This document shows positions 8,005 to 15,492 of a stretch of DNA of 64,000 bases, piece by piece; positions within the stretch are counted from its first letter, which is position 1, and the number at the start of each line of letters is the position of its first letter. This DNA comes from Actinoallomurus liliacearum (GTDB lineage: Bacteria; Actinomycetota; Actinomycetes; Streptosporangiales; Streptosporangiaceae). Made by a program: the position numbers and the translations under genes. Location of the stretch: NCBI RefSeq assembly GCF_039542035.1, contig NZ_BAABHJ010000017.1:1-64000 (forward strand), in the 5' to 3' direction. The notes beneath the pieces are model-generated. The model was given only the letters and a program-made list of their open reading frames with translations. It made no database searches and was not told where the DNA came from.

Positions 8005-8546
8005 ATGAGTACCGAAGTCCGCCCTTTCCAGATTGACATCGCCCAGGCCGACCTGGACGACCTGAACGATCGGCTGGACCGCACCCGTTGGCCTGAACGA
8101 CTGCCCGGTGACGGATGGAGCCGCGGCGTTCCCGTCGCCTACCTCCGAGAGCTAGCTGGCTACTGGCGCGACGAGTACGACTGGCGCCGGCACGAGGCGC
8201 GACTGAACGAGTTCCCGCAGTTCATGACCGAGATCGACGGTCAGGACATCCATTTCCTGCACGTACGCTCGGCCGAGCCCGGTGCCCTACCGCTGATCCT
8301 CACGCACGGCTGGCCGAACTCCTTCGTGGAGTTCACCGCAGCACCGGCTTCGGCTGGCCGGAAGGACGGACGGTCGTACCGACCGGCGTTTACAGCGGAC
8401 CGCCTGGAATCCGCCGGCTCGCCGAACGCCACAACACCATCCTCCACTGGCCGGAGGACAACCCGGGCGGACACCACTTCATCGCCATGGACCAACCGGA
8501 TCATCTCGCCGCCGACATGCGCGCCTTCTTCGCCAAGGTCCGCTGA
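8005..8546 (+). pseudogene. Epoxide hydrolase gene with internal deletion and frame change
   Basis: The first 108 or so codons encode the N-terminal epoxide hydrolase domain (FQIDIAQADLDDLNDRLDRT, then RWPERLPGDGW) and run to LPLILTHGWPNSFVEF, the oxyanion HGWP motif. At about 8335 the sequence jumps to a different frame that encodes only the family's C-terminus (FGWPEGRTVVPTGV, NPGGHHFIAMDQPDHLAADM, FFAKVR, stop 8546), including the catalytic-His region. Roughly 200 residues carrying the nucleophile Asp and the cap domain are missing, so no active enzyme can be made. The ATG has a GAGAG site. It is the same strand as the preceding tetR and was perhaps once part of that cassette. Confidence 0.85.
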
Positions 8547-8641
8547 CCGGCACGGACCGGCCGCGGCGTCCTCACCAGGCGACGCGGCCGCACACTCTCC
8601 GCCTGTCGAACTGCCGGCCACGGCGCCCGAGGAGAGATCCC

Positions 8642-9646
8642 TTATCGTGCGTTGCGCAGCTTGAGGATGTATGTCGCGGTGAGCGCCACGGCACGGTCTT
8701 CGTCATGGGACAGATCTGCGAGGGCACGTGACGTCGTGATCCCCGGGATGTCCGCGAGCGCCTCGGCCAGCCGCCGACGCGCGGACGCTTCGATGGTGCC
8801 GTGGGTGAGGCGGTCGACGAGCCTGGTGGCGATCTGATCCGCCAACGCGGGATCACTCGCCAGCGCGCTCAGCGCATCGGCCGCATCGGCGTCGTTCGTC
8901 CCCTCGACGATCATGTCGATGAGCGTCGGAACCGCGTCGGCCACTCCACGTGCCCCGAGTGCCAGAGCCGCACACCTGCGGACCACGATGTCGGGGTTCG
9001 TGAGGGCGTCGTGCAGCAGGGCTGTCGCCGCCCCGTTCGGAATCTCGGCGATGGACTGGACGGCGCGTTTCCGCACCTCGGCTGCTGGTGAGCCGAGGCC
9101 CTCCGCCAGCAGCGCCGACGCGCGATCGCCCGATCGCGCCAGAGCCCATCGAAGGGCTCCGGCGACGTTCGGGTCCGTCTCGCTCAACGCCGCCTCGACC
9201 AGAACCTCCACTGGCACCGGAACCTCTTCGACTGAGGACAAGGCCGCCCGCTGGCGCTTCCCGGCGCTCTCCGACCCCAAGGCCTGGAGGAGTGCGACGA
9301 TCTGGAGGACGTCCTCCCAGCCGGCGGGTTCCGCGGCGTCGATCCGACGGAGTCGTGTGAGCAGCTCCGTCTCGTTCGCGATGCGTTCTCGCGTCTGGCG
9401 GATGAGGTCGTCGATGAGCTTCGAGGGCTTGAAGCCGGGATCGTCCAGCGCACACCCGACTTCGCGCAGCGACAGCCCCAATGACCGCAGGCTCTCGATA
9501 TGGAAGATCCGCCGGATGTCCTCGCCGGAATACGCTCGATAGCCGGCCTCGGTACGGCCCTTGGGCCGCACCAGGCCGAGCGACTCGTAATGCCTGAGCA
9601 TGCGGGCGCTGACTCCGGACCGTCGTGCCACATCGCCGATCAACAC
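8642..9646 (-). CDS. MerR family regulator with C-terminal HEAT repeats
   Basis: A 334-residue fusion. Residues 1-70 are a MerR DNA-binding domain (LIGDVARRSGVSARMLRHYE, then LGLVRPKGRTEAGYRAYSGE) with the following dimer helix. From about residue 115 to the end the chain is alpha-helical with repeated elements such as PAAEVRKRAVQSIAEIP, NPDIVVRRCAALALGARG and DEDRAVALTATYILKLR, matching PBS-lyase/HEAT repeats. HEAT solenoids bind proteins or peptides rather than small ligands, so this is not a usual MerR effector domain. It follows the second HEAT gene by 3 bases in one leftward operon with a MerR-type promoter. Confidence 0.85.
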   Translation of the reverse strand: MLIGDVARRSGVSARMLRHYESLGLVRPKGRTEAGYRAYSGEDIRRIFHIESLRSLGLSLREVGCALDDPGFKPSKLIDDLIRQTRERIANETELLTRLRRIDAAEPAGWEDVLQIVALLQALGSESAGKRQRAALSSVEEVPVPVEVLVEAALSETDPNVAGALRWALARSGDRASALLAEGLGSPAAEVRKRAVQSIAEIPNGAATALLHDALTNPDIVVRRCAALALGARGVADAVPTLIDMIVEGTNDADAADALSALASDPALADQIATRLVDRLTHGTIEASARRRLAEALADIPGITTSRALADLSHDEDRAVALTATYILKLRNAR

Positions 9647-9649
9647 CGC

Positions 9650-10321
9650 CTATCCCCCCTCCTGGCCGGTCGTGCCGAGGGCCATGAGACGCTTCGCCTC
9701 CTCGATCGCGGACTCGAATCCGGCATCCGGGTCGCGCAGCAGCCGTTCCGTGGCGATCGCGTGCCGGCGCACGCGAGGGTCGCGATCCGTCATCGCGGCG
9801 CGCAGGGTCGGCGTGATCACCTCACCGAGCGCGATCAGCGCCCGGCTGAGGCTCAACTGCGTCTCACGCTCGCCGCGCCCGAACTGTGTCGCCAACACTC
9901 CGGCCAGCTCGGATTCTTCCCCTTCGGGCACGAGTACGACCGCTGCTCGCCACGCGCTCCGCGCCACCTCGTCGTCGGCGTCGGTCAGGAGCGCCCGGGT
10001 GATCGCCGGCCACGCCTGCCGGTCCCCGATCTTGGACAGCGTGTGCAACGCCTGGCTTCGTGCCTGCGCACGCTCCGAGCGGAGTTCGTCGATGAGCTTC
10101 GGGACCGTCGTTGATGATGAGTGGCGGGTGAGTGCCCAGGTGAGCATTTCACGCACGAAGAATTCAGGCTCGATCGCGCATCGTTCGATCAGCTTGTCGA
10201 CGAACCTCGGGTCCGGGGCGGTGCCGACCGCCATCGCCGCCCGCATCCGCACCGATGAATTGCCGTTCTCCAGCCCCTGGAGAGCCCTCGTCGGGTTCGT
10301 GTCCTCTTTCGGCATGGTCAT
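9650..10321 (-). CDS. HEAT-repeat protein
   Basis: About 223 residues of HEAT/PBS-lyase repeats: NSSVRMRAAMAVGTAPDPRF, FFVREMLTWALTRH, ERAQARSQALHTLSKIGD, DDEVARSAWRAAVVL, DPRVRRHAIATERLL. There is no enzymatic motif and no signal peptide, so it is probably a cytosolic protein-binding scaffold. The ATG at 10321 is preferred because GAGGAGG lies just upstream; a GTG at 10342 is possible but lies closer to the -10. It is the first gene of the operon and resembles the HEAT half of the following MerR protein, so the two may have arisen by duplication and may interact. Confidence 0.8.
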   Translation of the reverse strand: MTMPKEDTNPTRALQGLENGNSSVRMRAAMAVGTAPDPRFVDKLIERCAIEPEFFVREMLTWALTRHSSSTTVPKLIDELRSERAQARSQALHTLSKIGDRQAWPAITRALLTDADDEVARSAWRAAVVLVPEGEESELAGVLATQFGRGERETQLSLSRALIALGEVITPTLRAAMTDRDPRVRRHAIATERLLRDPDAGFESAIEEAKRLMALGTTGQEGG

Positions 10322-10348
10322 TGGGACCACCTCCTCGGCCACAGTGAA

Positions 10349-10371
10349 GACCTTGTCACTGTGTCAAGGTC
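10349..10371 (-). promoter_or_regulatory. MerR-type promoter/operator
   Basis: A 23-base inverted repeat (arms GACCTTG and CAAGGTC plus matching CAC/GTG inside) lies immediately upstream of the HEAT/MerR operon. On the minus strand TTGACC (about 10374-10369) and TTCACT (about 10349-10344) are spaced by 19 bases, the stretched spacing that MerR activators act on. The operator fills the spacer, exactly as expected for autoregulation by the operon's own MerR protein. Confidence 0.75.
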
Positions 10372-10514
10372 AAGCGGAGCCACGCCGGGAGATGGCCAGG
10401 CACCCTCTGCCCGGCACATGACGTACGGCCTTCAGCCGGAACTGTAGGGGGTGAAGCCGTGCGGCCGACCGGTGTACGCGACCGGAGCCGCACCTAAACA
10501 AGATGGAGGACGAA

Positions 10515-11303
10515 ATGACCCGAAAGTCGTTACGGGACTCTCTCCGCCCGTTCTTCGTGATGAGGGAGCCCGTCAAGCCGACCGCCGGCGACGGTGACGG
10601 TCACCTCGCCCCTGAGCTGGTCCCGTTCTGGAAGCCCAGCGGGGACGCCGATCGGTACCGCGCCTACCAGGCGGCGATGGCCGCACCGTATGTCGGCGGC
10701 TCGCTGTTCGACGTCGGCGCGCAGACGGGAGAGGTGTCCGCGCGACTCATCGAGCTGGTGGGCGCCAAGCTCCAGCGCCTGGTGCTGAGCGACCGGACCC
10801 AGAGCTGGGTCGAGCACCTGCGGCGACGCTTCGAGGACGCCGAGGTGCTCCGTGTGGACCTGCCGGAGCGACTCGACATCGCACCGGTCGACACCGTGCT
10901 CCTGGTCAACGTCCTCGGGTACCTGGAGGACGACGTCAAGGCGCTGGAGGCGTTGGCCAAGGTCACCACGCCGGGCGGCCGGTTCATCGTCTGGGAGGCC
11001 GGCTACCCGAGTCTGTACAGCGCCTTCGACCGCGACCGGGCCGGCCGCCGGGTGCGCTACACGCCGGAGAGCCTGGCCGAGAGGCTTCGGCTCGCCGGTC
11101 TGGAGGTGGAGGTCTGCCGGCCCATCAACCTCGTGGGCGGGCTGTTCAACCGGGTCATGGTCGGCCGCACGGCCGACTTCGCCGACCCGCGGCTGGTGAG
11201 GCTGTACGACCGCCTGGTCGTACCGCTGAGCCGCCGGTTCGACCGGCTGCCCCTCCGCTTCGGACAGAACATCTTCGCGGTCGCGAGGGTGCGGCCCATG
11301 TAA
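10515..11303 (+). CDS. Class I SAM-dependent methyltransferase
   Basis: A 262-residue methyltransferase. Motif I is GSLFDVGAQTGEVSARL (residues about 62-78), the post-I acidic residue lies in LVLSDRTQSW, and motif IV-like VDTVLLVNVLGYLEDD leads into GGRFIVWEAGYPSL. It resembles small-molecule or lipid methyltransferases rather than DNA or RNA enzymes. The ATG at 10515 is chosen because GGAGG lies 5 bases upstream; an ATG 12 bases earlier overlaps that site. It is a single gene, followed by a strong terminator. Substrate unknown. Confidence 0.85.
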   Translation: MTRKSLRDSLRPFFVMREPVKPTAGDGDGHLAPELVPFWKPSGDADRYRAYQAAMAAPYVGGSLFDVGAQTGEVSARLIELVGAKLQRLVLSDRTQSWVEHLRRRFEDAEVLRVDLPERLDIAPVDTVLLVNVLGYLEDDVKALEALAKVTTPGGRFIVWEAGYPSLYSAFDRDRAGRRVRYTPESLAERLRLAGLEVEVCRPINLVGGLFNRVMVGRTADFADPRLVRLYDRLVVPLSRRFDRLPLRFGQNIFAVARVRPM

Positions 11304-11343
11304 CCGCCCGGGCTCCGTCCACAGGAACCCGGCGCAACGCCGA

Positions 11344-11378
11344 GGGCGCGGGTGGATCCACCGGATCCGCCCGCGCCC
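11344..11378 (+). terminator. 16-bp hairpin after the methyltransferase
   Basis: Arms 11344-11359 and 11363-11378 pair over 16 bases with one G-T mismatch around a 3-base loop and are followed by TT. It lies 40 bases after the methyltransferase stop. Confidence 0.65.
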
Positions 11379-11551
11379 TTATGCGCTTCGCCGCAGAAGC
11401 CGCGTGCGCGGTCGGCGAGTGCAGGGACGCGGCGGGGGGACTCGCCCACCGGGGCATGCCACATCTGTCACATGTCAGTTACGCGAAGTCATGACCTGTG
11501 CGCCGGGCGGACAGACGTGACGGGCGGCGCCTGGGGGAAGACAGGTGATCG

Positions 11552-11857
11552 TTGTCCCAGTCCCAACGTCCCAGTCCCAACGTCCAGGAGGGTCCGTGCG
11601 CCCCCGAGGTCACCTGGTGGAAGCAGATCCGCGTCGCCGATCGGCAGGGTTACAACATCCGAGATCAGAAGGACTTCACCCAGGACGCCAAGCACGTCAC
11701 CAAGGTCCTCGCCATCACCAAGGCCGAAGTCGACGCGTGCGCGTACGTGATGTTCGAGAAGGCCAAGCACTTGGGCCAGCCCACGGACATGTACCAGACC
11801 AACGTGAAGGCCTCCGATCTGGGACATCGCATCGACCTGACCTGGGTGAAGGACTAG
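11552..11857 (+). pseudogene. Small unidentified reading frame, possibly a 5'-truncated gene
   Basis: About 85 codons from roughly 11590 to the stop at 11857 look protein-like: APEVTWWKQIRVADRQGYNI, DFTQDAKHVTKVLAITKAEV, YVMFEKAKHLGQP, DLGHRIDLTWVKD. Composition is balanced, not Arg-rich like the shadow frames around it. There is no ATG or GTG with a ribosome site; the only start in the frame is TTG at 11552, inside a duplicated 14-base repeat (11554-11567 and 11568-11581). I do not recognise the family. It may be the 3' part of a gene whose 5' end was lost, or a short gene using a rare start. Confidence 0.4.
11554..11581. repeat. Tandem 14-bp direct repeat
   Basis: GTCCCAGTCCCAAC occurs twice back to back (11554-11567, 11568-11581), and the next bases begin a third copy. 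It lies at the 5' edge of the unidentified frame and may mark a slippage or recombination point. Confidence 0.8.
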
Positions 11858-12027
11858 GCGAGATCCGCCGGGGCGAAGCCGACCGCGACAGCCTGCTCAC
11901 CGAACAGACCCGGTACGACACCCATTTCGTCACGAGCCCCGTCTGGTAGGACAGGACCGCCACTTCAGACGCCGGTTGTCACCACCGGCGATACTGAAGA
12001 TCGCTCTGCTCGCCTTGGAGGCCGACC

Positions 12028-12483
12028 ATGCCCGCTGATCCGTCGTCGAGTCACCGGACGATCGAGAACCTGATCGCCCGCTACGCCGAACTCGTGGACG
12101 ACGGGGACTTCGCCGGGCTGGACGCGCTGTTCGCCGGCGCCACCTTCGTGGGGAGTGCGGCGCCGGTGAGCGGTCGCGGCGAGATCGAGAAGATGTTCCG
12201 GGAGACGCTGATCGTCTATGGCGACGGCACGCCGCGGACCCAGCACGTCACCACCAACCTCGCCATCGAGGTCGACGAAGAGGCTGGGACCGCGACCGCG
12301 CGATCGTACGTCACCGTGTTGCAGGCACTACCCGATCTGCCGCTGCAGCCCATCGCCGCCGGCCGATACCAGGACCGTTTCGAGCGCCGCGACGGTCGGT
12401 GGCGATTCCTGGAGCGCCGGGTCCGTATCAACCTCGTCGGCGATGTCAGTCGCCATCTCCGCCAGGCCGCCGCACCGGCGTAG
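12028..12483 (+). CDS. SnoaL-like / nuclear transport factor 2 fold protein
   Basis: A 151-residue protein of the SnoaL-like superfamily. The N-terminal helix TIENLIARYAELVDDGDFAG is followed by LDALFAGATFVGSAAPVSGR; the sheet includes HVTTNLAIEVDEEAGTATAR and RYQDRFERRDGRWRFLERR, the usual beta-hairpins lining a conical pocket. The fold serves as hydrolase, isomerase or hydroxylase accessory in small-molecule metabolism; no catalytic residues can be assigned. GGAGG lies ahead of the ATG. It is monocistronic by position, with gene remnants immediately downstream. Confidence 0.85.
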   Translation: MPADPSSSHRTIENLIARYAELVDDGDFAGLDALFAGATFVGSAAPVSGRGEIEKMFRETLIVYGDGTPRTQHVTTNLAIEVDEEAGTATARSYVTVLQALPDLPLQPIAAGRYQDRFERRDGRWRFLERRVRINLVGDVSRHLRQAAAPA

Positions 12484-12501
12484 TCCTCCCGCGAGGCCGC
12501 T

Positions 12502-12651
12502 TCACTCGCCCAGGTTCTCCGCGAAGAAGCCGGCGAGCTTCTCGACGACGAGGTCGACGTACTGCTTCCGGTCGTACAGGTCGACATGGCCGGCGCCGTC
12601 GACCCAGTGGATCTCCTTGAGCTCGCCCGGCTCGTCGGCGAACTGTCCGTC
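12502..12651 (-). pseudogene. C-terminal fragment of an alpha/beta hydrolase
   Basis: The leftward frame that stops at 12502 encodes PGELKEIHWVDGAGHVDLYD and then KQYVDLVVEKLAGFFAENL, the catalytic-His strand and last helix of dienelactone-hydrolase-like alpha/beta hydrolases. Upstream of about 12651 the similarity ends and the frame runs antisense to another gene fragment. No nucleophile elbow is present, so this is a 3' remnant only. Confidence 0.7.
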
Positions 12652-12894
12652 CAGGACGCCGACTTCCGCACATGGTGGGCCGAGCACCGTGTCAACAGCG
12701 CCGGCTACGGCACCAAGCACTACCGCCACCGGCTGGTCGGTGATCTCACCCTCGACTGTGACACCTGGAGCAGCCCCGATGGCTCCGGGCAGCGCCTCAT
12801 GGTCCTCACCGCCGAGCCGGGCTCCCCGTCGGACGATGCCCTGCGCATCCTCGGCGCGTGGACGCCCGAACGGGCGGCAGAGGCGCACCGGTAG
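12613..12894 (+). pseudogene. C-terminal fragment of an XRE/MmyB-type regulator
   Basis: The rightward frame encodes ELARLVGELSVQDADFRTWW, RVNSAGYGTKHYRHRLVGDL and MVLTAEPGSPSDDALRILG, which match the C-terminal ligand-binding half of MmyB-like helix-turn-helix regulators (compare the intact gene at 44449-45258). The DNA-binding domain and the first two-thirds are absent. It meets the hydrolase fragment tail to tail at about 12620-12650, which suggests one deletion fused two formerly convergent genes. Confidence 0.7.
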
Positions 12895-12973
12895 GGGGCG
12901 CGGCGTCGAACGGAACCCCGGCTCGCCGGGGCCGATCGGAGAGACCGGCCAGGTGATCGCCAGAGCGGGCTTA

Positions 12974-12991
12974 TTTACCTCAAGGTACAAA
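12974..12991. promoter_or_regulatory. TetR operator copy 1 (TACCT-N2-AGGTA)
   Basis: TTTACCTCAAGGTACAAA, with a perfect TACCT-N2-AGGTA palindrome, lies 19 bases before the tetR start. The same 18 bases recur in reverse orientation at 13646-13663 with only the two central bases different. This is probably autoregulation. Confidence 0.7.
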
Positions 12992-13009
12992 ACGTGCTAC
13001 GGTCCAGAC

Positions 13010-13588
13010 ATGGGAAGGCCGAGGCAGTTCGATCCACAGGTCGCCGTCGAGCAGGCCATGCAGGTGTTCTGGCGCAAGGGCTACGCCGCCACCACTCCGC
13101 AGGACCTGGTGGACGCCCTGGGCATCGGCAAGGGCAGCCTCTACAACGCCTTCGGCAGCAAGCAGGCCTTGTTCCAGCAGGCACTCCGGCGCTACCGGGA
13201 CAGCCAGGCGGCACTCCTCATCGAGATGCTCGAGGAGCCCGGGCCCGTAAGGACCCGGCTGCGCAAGGTGCTGAGGTTGCTGACCGAGATGGATCTGGCC
13301 GACCCTGATCGCCGTGGCTGTATGGCCGTGAACACGGCCGCGGAGCTCGCGGGGACCGACGAGGTGGCCACCGAACTCGTGCGGCGCATGCTCGACCGCA
13401 CCGAGGACGCCTTCCGCGCGCTGATCCAAGAGGGACAGCGCTCCGGGGAGATCGCCCCCGACCGTGACGCGCACGCGCTCGGCAGCCTGCTCATGAACAC
13501 GGTGGTGGGGCTACGACTGGTGGCGCGCGTCGCCGAGGGGCCCGATCGACTGTCCCGCGTGATCGACGCGGTGATCGACTCTCTGTAA
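13010..13588 (+). CDS. TetR/AcrR family regulator
   Basis: A 192-residue repressor. The HTH is MGRPRQFDPQVAVEQAMQVF, WRKGYAATTPQDLVDALGIG, KGSLYNAFGSKQALF, which is the class often found beside SDR or quinone reductase genes. The C-terminal part (RRGCMAVNTAAELA) contains a single Cys in the position where several electrophile-sensing members have a reactive Cys. The ATG at 13010 comes shortly after the operator; longer frames overlap the MmyB remnant. The next gene, an SDR, carries the same operator, so both are probably one regulon. Confidence 0.88.
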   Translation: MGRPRQFDPQVAVEQAMQVFWRKGYAATTPQDLVDALGIGKGSLYNAFGSKQALFQQALRRYRDSQAALLIEMLEEPGPVRTRLRKVLRLLTEMDLADPDRRGCMAVNTAAELAGTDEVATELVRRMLDRTEDAFRALIQEGQRSGEIAPDRDAHALGSLLMNTVVGLRLVARVAEGPDRLSRVIDAVIDSL

Positions 13589-13645
13589 CCCCTCCTGCCC
13601 CCACCGCCCAAGGCGACCGTCTCACTCGCCGACGGATGCCCTTAT

Positions 13646-13663
13646 TTTGTACCTATAGGTAAA
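13646..13663. promoter_or_regulatory. TetR operator copy 2
   Basis: TTTGTACCTATAGGTAAA is the reverse complement of operator copy 1 except for its two central bases. It sits 14 bases upstream of the SDR start and ahead of its GGAG site, placed to block that promoter. Confidence 0.7.
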
Positions 13664-13677
13664 GAAGTGGAGTCTCA

Positions 13678-14460
13678 ATGGAACTCAACCTCACCTCCAA
13701 GACGGCCGTCGTCACCGGCGCCAGCCGGGGCATCGGACTGGCCACCGTGCGGGCGCTGATCGACGAGGGCGTACGGGTCGTGGGAGCCGCGCGCACCATC
13801 ACGCCCGAACTGAAAGAGACCGGGGCGGTCCCGATCTCGGTCGACCTGAGCACCGCCGCCGGAGCGACCACGCTCATCGACGGTGCCCTGGCCGAACTGG
13901 GCGGCATCGACCTGCTGGTGAACAACGCCGGCGGCGGGGACGCCGTGGAGCTCACGGGATTCCTCGACACCGATGACGCGCAGTGGAACGGGGTACTCGA
14001 TCTCAACCTGCTCGCCGCGGTCCGCGTCAGCCGCGCCGCGCTCCCCAGCCTCATCGAGCGCCGGGGCGCCATCGTCAACGTCTCGTCCATCAACTCCCGG
14101 CTGCCCGCCGCCGGCCCGGTCGCCTACAGCGCCGCCAAGGCCGCCCTGGCCGCGGTGGGCAAGTCGCTGGCCGAGGAGTTCGGACCGCAGGGGGTGCGGG
14201 TCAACACCGTCTCACCCGGAGTGGTCCGCACCGCGATCTGGGAGGACCCGGACGGCTTCGGCGGCAAGGTCGCGGCCGCCGCCGGTGCCGAGCACGCCGC
14301 GTTCCTGCAGCAGATCCCCGCGGCGTTCGGCATCACCACGGGACGCATCACCGAGCCCGGCGAGGTGGCGGCTCTGATCACCTTCCTGCTCTCCGACGTG
14401 GCCGGCAACATCACCGGCGCGGACCACGTCATCGACGGCGGCACCGTCAAGACGCTCTGA
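13678..14460 (+). CDS. SDR family oxidoreductase
   Basis: A 260-residue classical SDR. The cofactor loop is TGASRGIG, the structural motif NNAG, and the catalytic set is NVSSINSR (Ser) and YSAAK (Tyr, Lys). The C-terminus GNITGADHVIDGG is standard. There is an unusual 20-residue segment near the substrate lid (DGFGGKVAAAAGAEHAAFLQ). GGAG precedes the ATG at 13678. It is immediately downstream of a TetR gene and under an operator almost identical to the regulator's own, so it is the probable TetR-controlled enzyme. Substrate unknown. Confidence 0.9.
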   Translation: MELNLTSKTAVVTGASRGIGLATVRALIDEGVRVVGAARTITPELKETGAVPISVDLSTAAGATTLIDGALAELGGIDLLVNNAGGGDAVELTGFLDTDDAQWNGVLDLNLLAAVRVSRAALPSLIERRGAIVNVSSINSRLPAAGPVAYSAAKAALAAVGKSLAEEFGPQGVRVNTVSPGVVRTAIWEDPDGFGGKVAAAAGAEHAAFLQQIPAAFGITTGRITEPGEVAALITFLLSDVAGNITGADHVIDGGTVKTL

Positions 14461-14487
14461 GCCCGCCCCGACGGCCAGGGCACACGA

Positions 14488-14533
14488 GGGATCCTCACCG
14501 GACTCGACTCGCGTTCGAGACGGTGAGGATCCC
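14488..14533. terminator. Bidirectional hairpin between SDR and dehalogenase-like gene
   Basis: Perfect 13-base arms (14488-14500 and 14521-14533) enclose a 20-base loop in the gap between two convergent genes. Confidence 0.6.
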
Positions 14534-14575
14534 GTCGATCCGTACGCGACATGGAAGACCGGCCGGGGCGACGTC

Positions 14576-15451
14576 TCAGACGAGGTGATCCGCTCGAAGA
14601 TCGTGCTTGTCCATCCAGGCGGCGATGGTCGTGGCGATCGCGTCGGGCTGGTCTTCCGGGGTGTGATGGCCCGCGACGAGGTCGTGGTCGGCGATCTCGA
14701 GACCGGCCATGGTGGCGGCGCACCATTCGATCAGTTCCGGTCCCAGCATCGTTCCGGGGCCGGGCTGGAAGGTGAGCATCAGCTTGGGCACGTCGGCACT
14801 GCCCGCGAGCCAGTCGTCGTACCTGTCGACCCTGGCCACGACGTCGGCCGGCTCCCCGCCGAGGGGCATGGACCGCGCCCATCGAAGGAGCGGCAGGCGG
14901 CTGTCGCGCGTGGGGTACGGCCTGCGGTACGCGGCGAGGTCCGCTTCGGCGAGCGGGCCGGCGGTGCTGCCGGGCAGCATCTCGATGAAGGCGTTCTGGT
15001 CGAGCATCATGGCCTCGCCGACGCCCGGCGTCTTGATCGACCGGAACAGCTCACGCCCGCCCTCGGGGAACTCCTCCCAGGACATGGATTTCACGATCGT
15101 CTCGGTGACCGCGATGCCGCGCACCCGGCCGGGATGGCGGGCGGCCCAGTCGAAGGCGAGCGCGCCGCCCCAGTCGTGTCCGATCAGGACGACGTCGTCG
15201 AGCCCGAGAGCGTCGAACCACGCGTCCAGATACCGGGCGTGGTCGTCGAAGGTATAGCCGATGTCCGGCTTGCCCGACTCACCCATCCCGATCAGGTCGG
15301 GCGCCAGCCGGCGACCGGGGTCGCCGACGGCCGGCAGGACGCGCCGCCAGAGGTACGAGGAGGTGGGGTTTCCGTGCAGGAAGACCATCGGCACCCCGGT
15401 GCCGGTCTCCCGGTAGTAGATCGTCGAGTCCAGAACCTGTGCGACGGGCAT
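14576..15451 (-). CDS. Haloalkane dehalogenase-like alpha/beta hydrolase
   Basis: A 291-residue alpha/beta hydrolase closely patterned on haloalkane dehalogenases. Visible are the oxyanion motif VFLHGNPTSSYLWR, the nucleophile elbow GHDWGGALAFDWA (Asp nucleophile), and the late catalytic-His strand DHDLVAGHHTPEDQPD. An Asp nucleophile with Trp next to it is the dehalogenase/epoxide hydrolase pattern. The ATG at 15451 follows GGAGAGAG; upstream codons in the frame are low quality. It lies 41 bases downstream of the PPOX gene on the same strand. Substrate could be a haloalkane, but this is not proven. Confidence 0.88.
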   Translation of the reverse strand: MPVAQVLDSTIYYRETGTGVPMVFLHGNPTSSYLWRRVLPAVGDPGRRLAPDLIGMGESGKPDIGYTFDDHARYLDAWFDALGLDDVVLIGHDWGGALAFDWAARHPGRVRGIAVTETIVKSMSWEEFPEGGRELFRSIKTPGVGEAMMLDQNAFIEMLPGSTAGPLAEADLAAYRRPYPTRDSRLPLLRWARSMPLGGEPADVVARVDRYDDWLAGSADVPKLMLTFQPGPGTMLGPELIEWCAATMAGLEIADHDLVAGHHTPEDQPDAIATTIAAWMDKHDLRADHLV

Positions 15452-15492
15452 GGTGTTCTCTCTCCGTGCTGATCGAAATACGACCGATGAGG

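Noticed and set aside
11545..11949. 134-codon frame overlapping the unidentified small gene
   Set aside because: The frame is Arg/His-rich and out of phase with the protein-like frame at 11552-11857.
12218..13009. Upstream extension of the third TetR frame
   Set aside because: The frame is open for 264 codons before ATG 13010, but it runs across the SnoaL gene and gene remnants in a non-native frame and over the operator.
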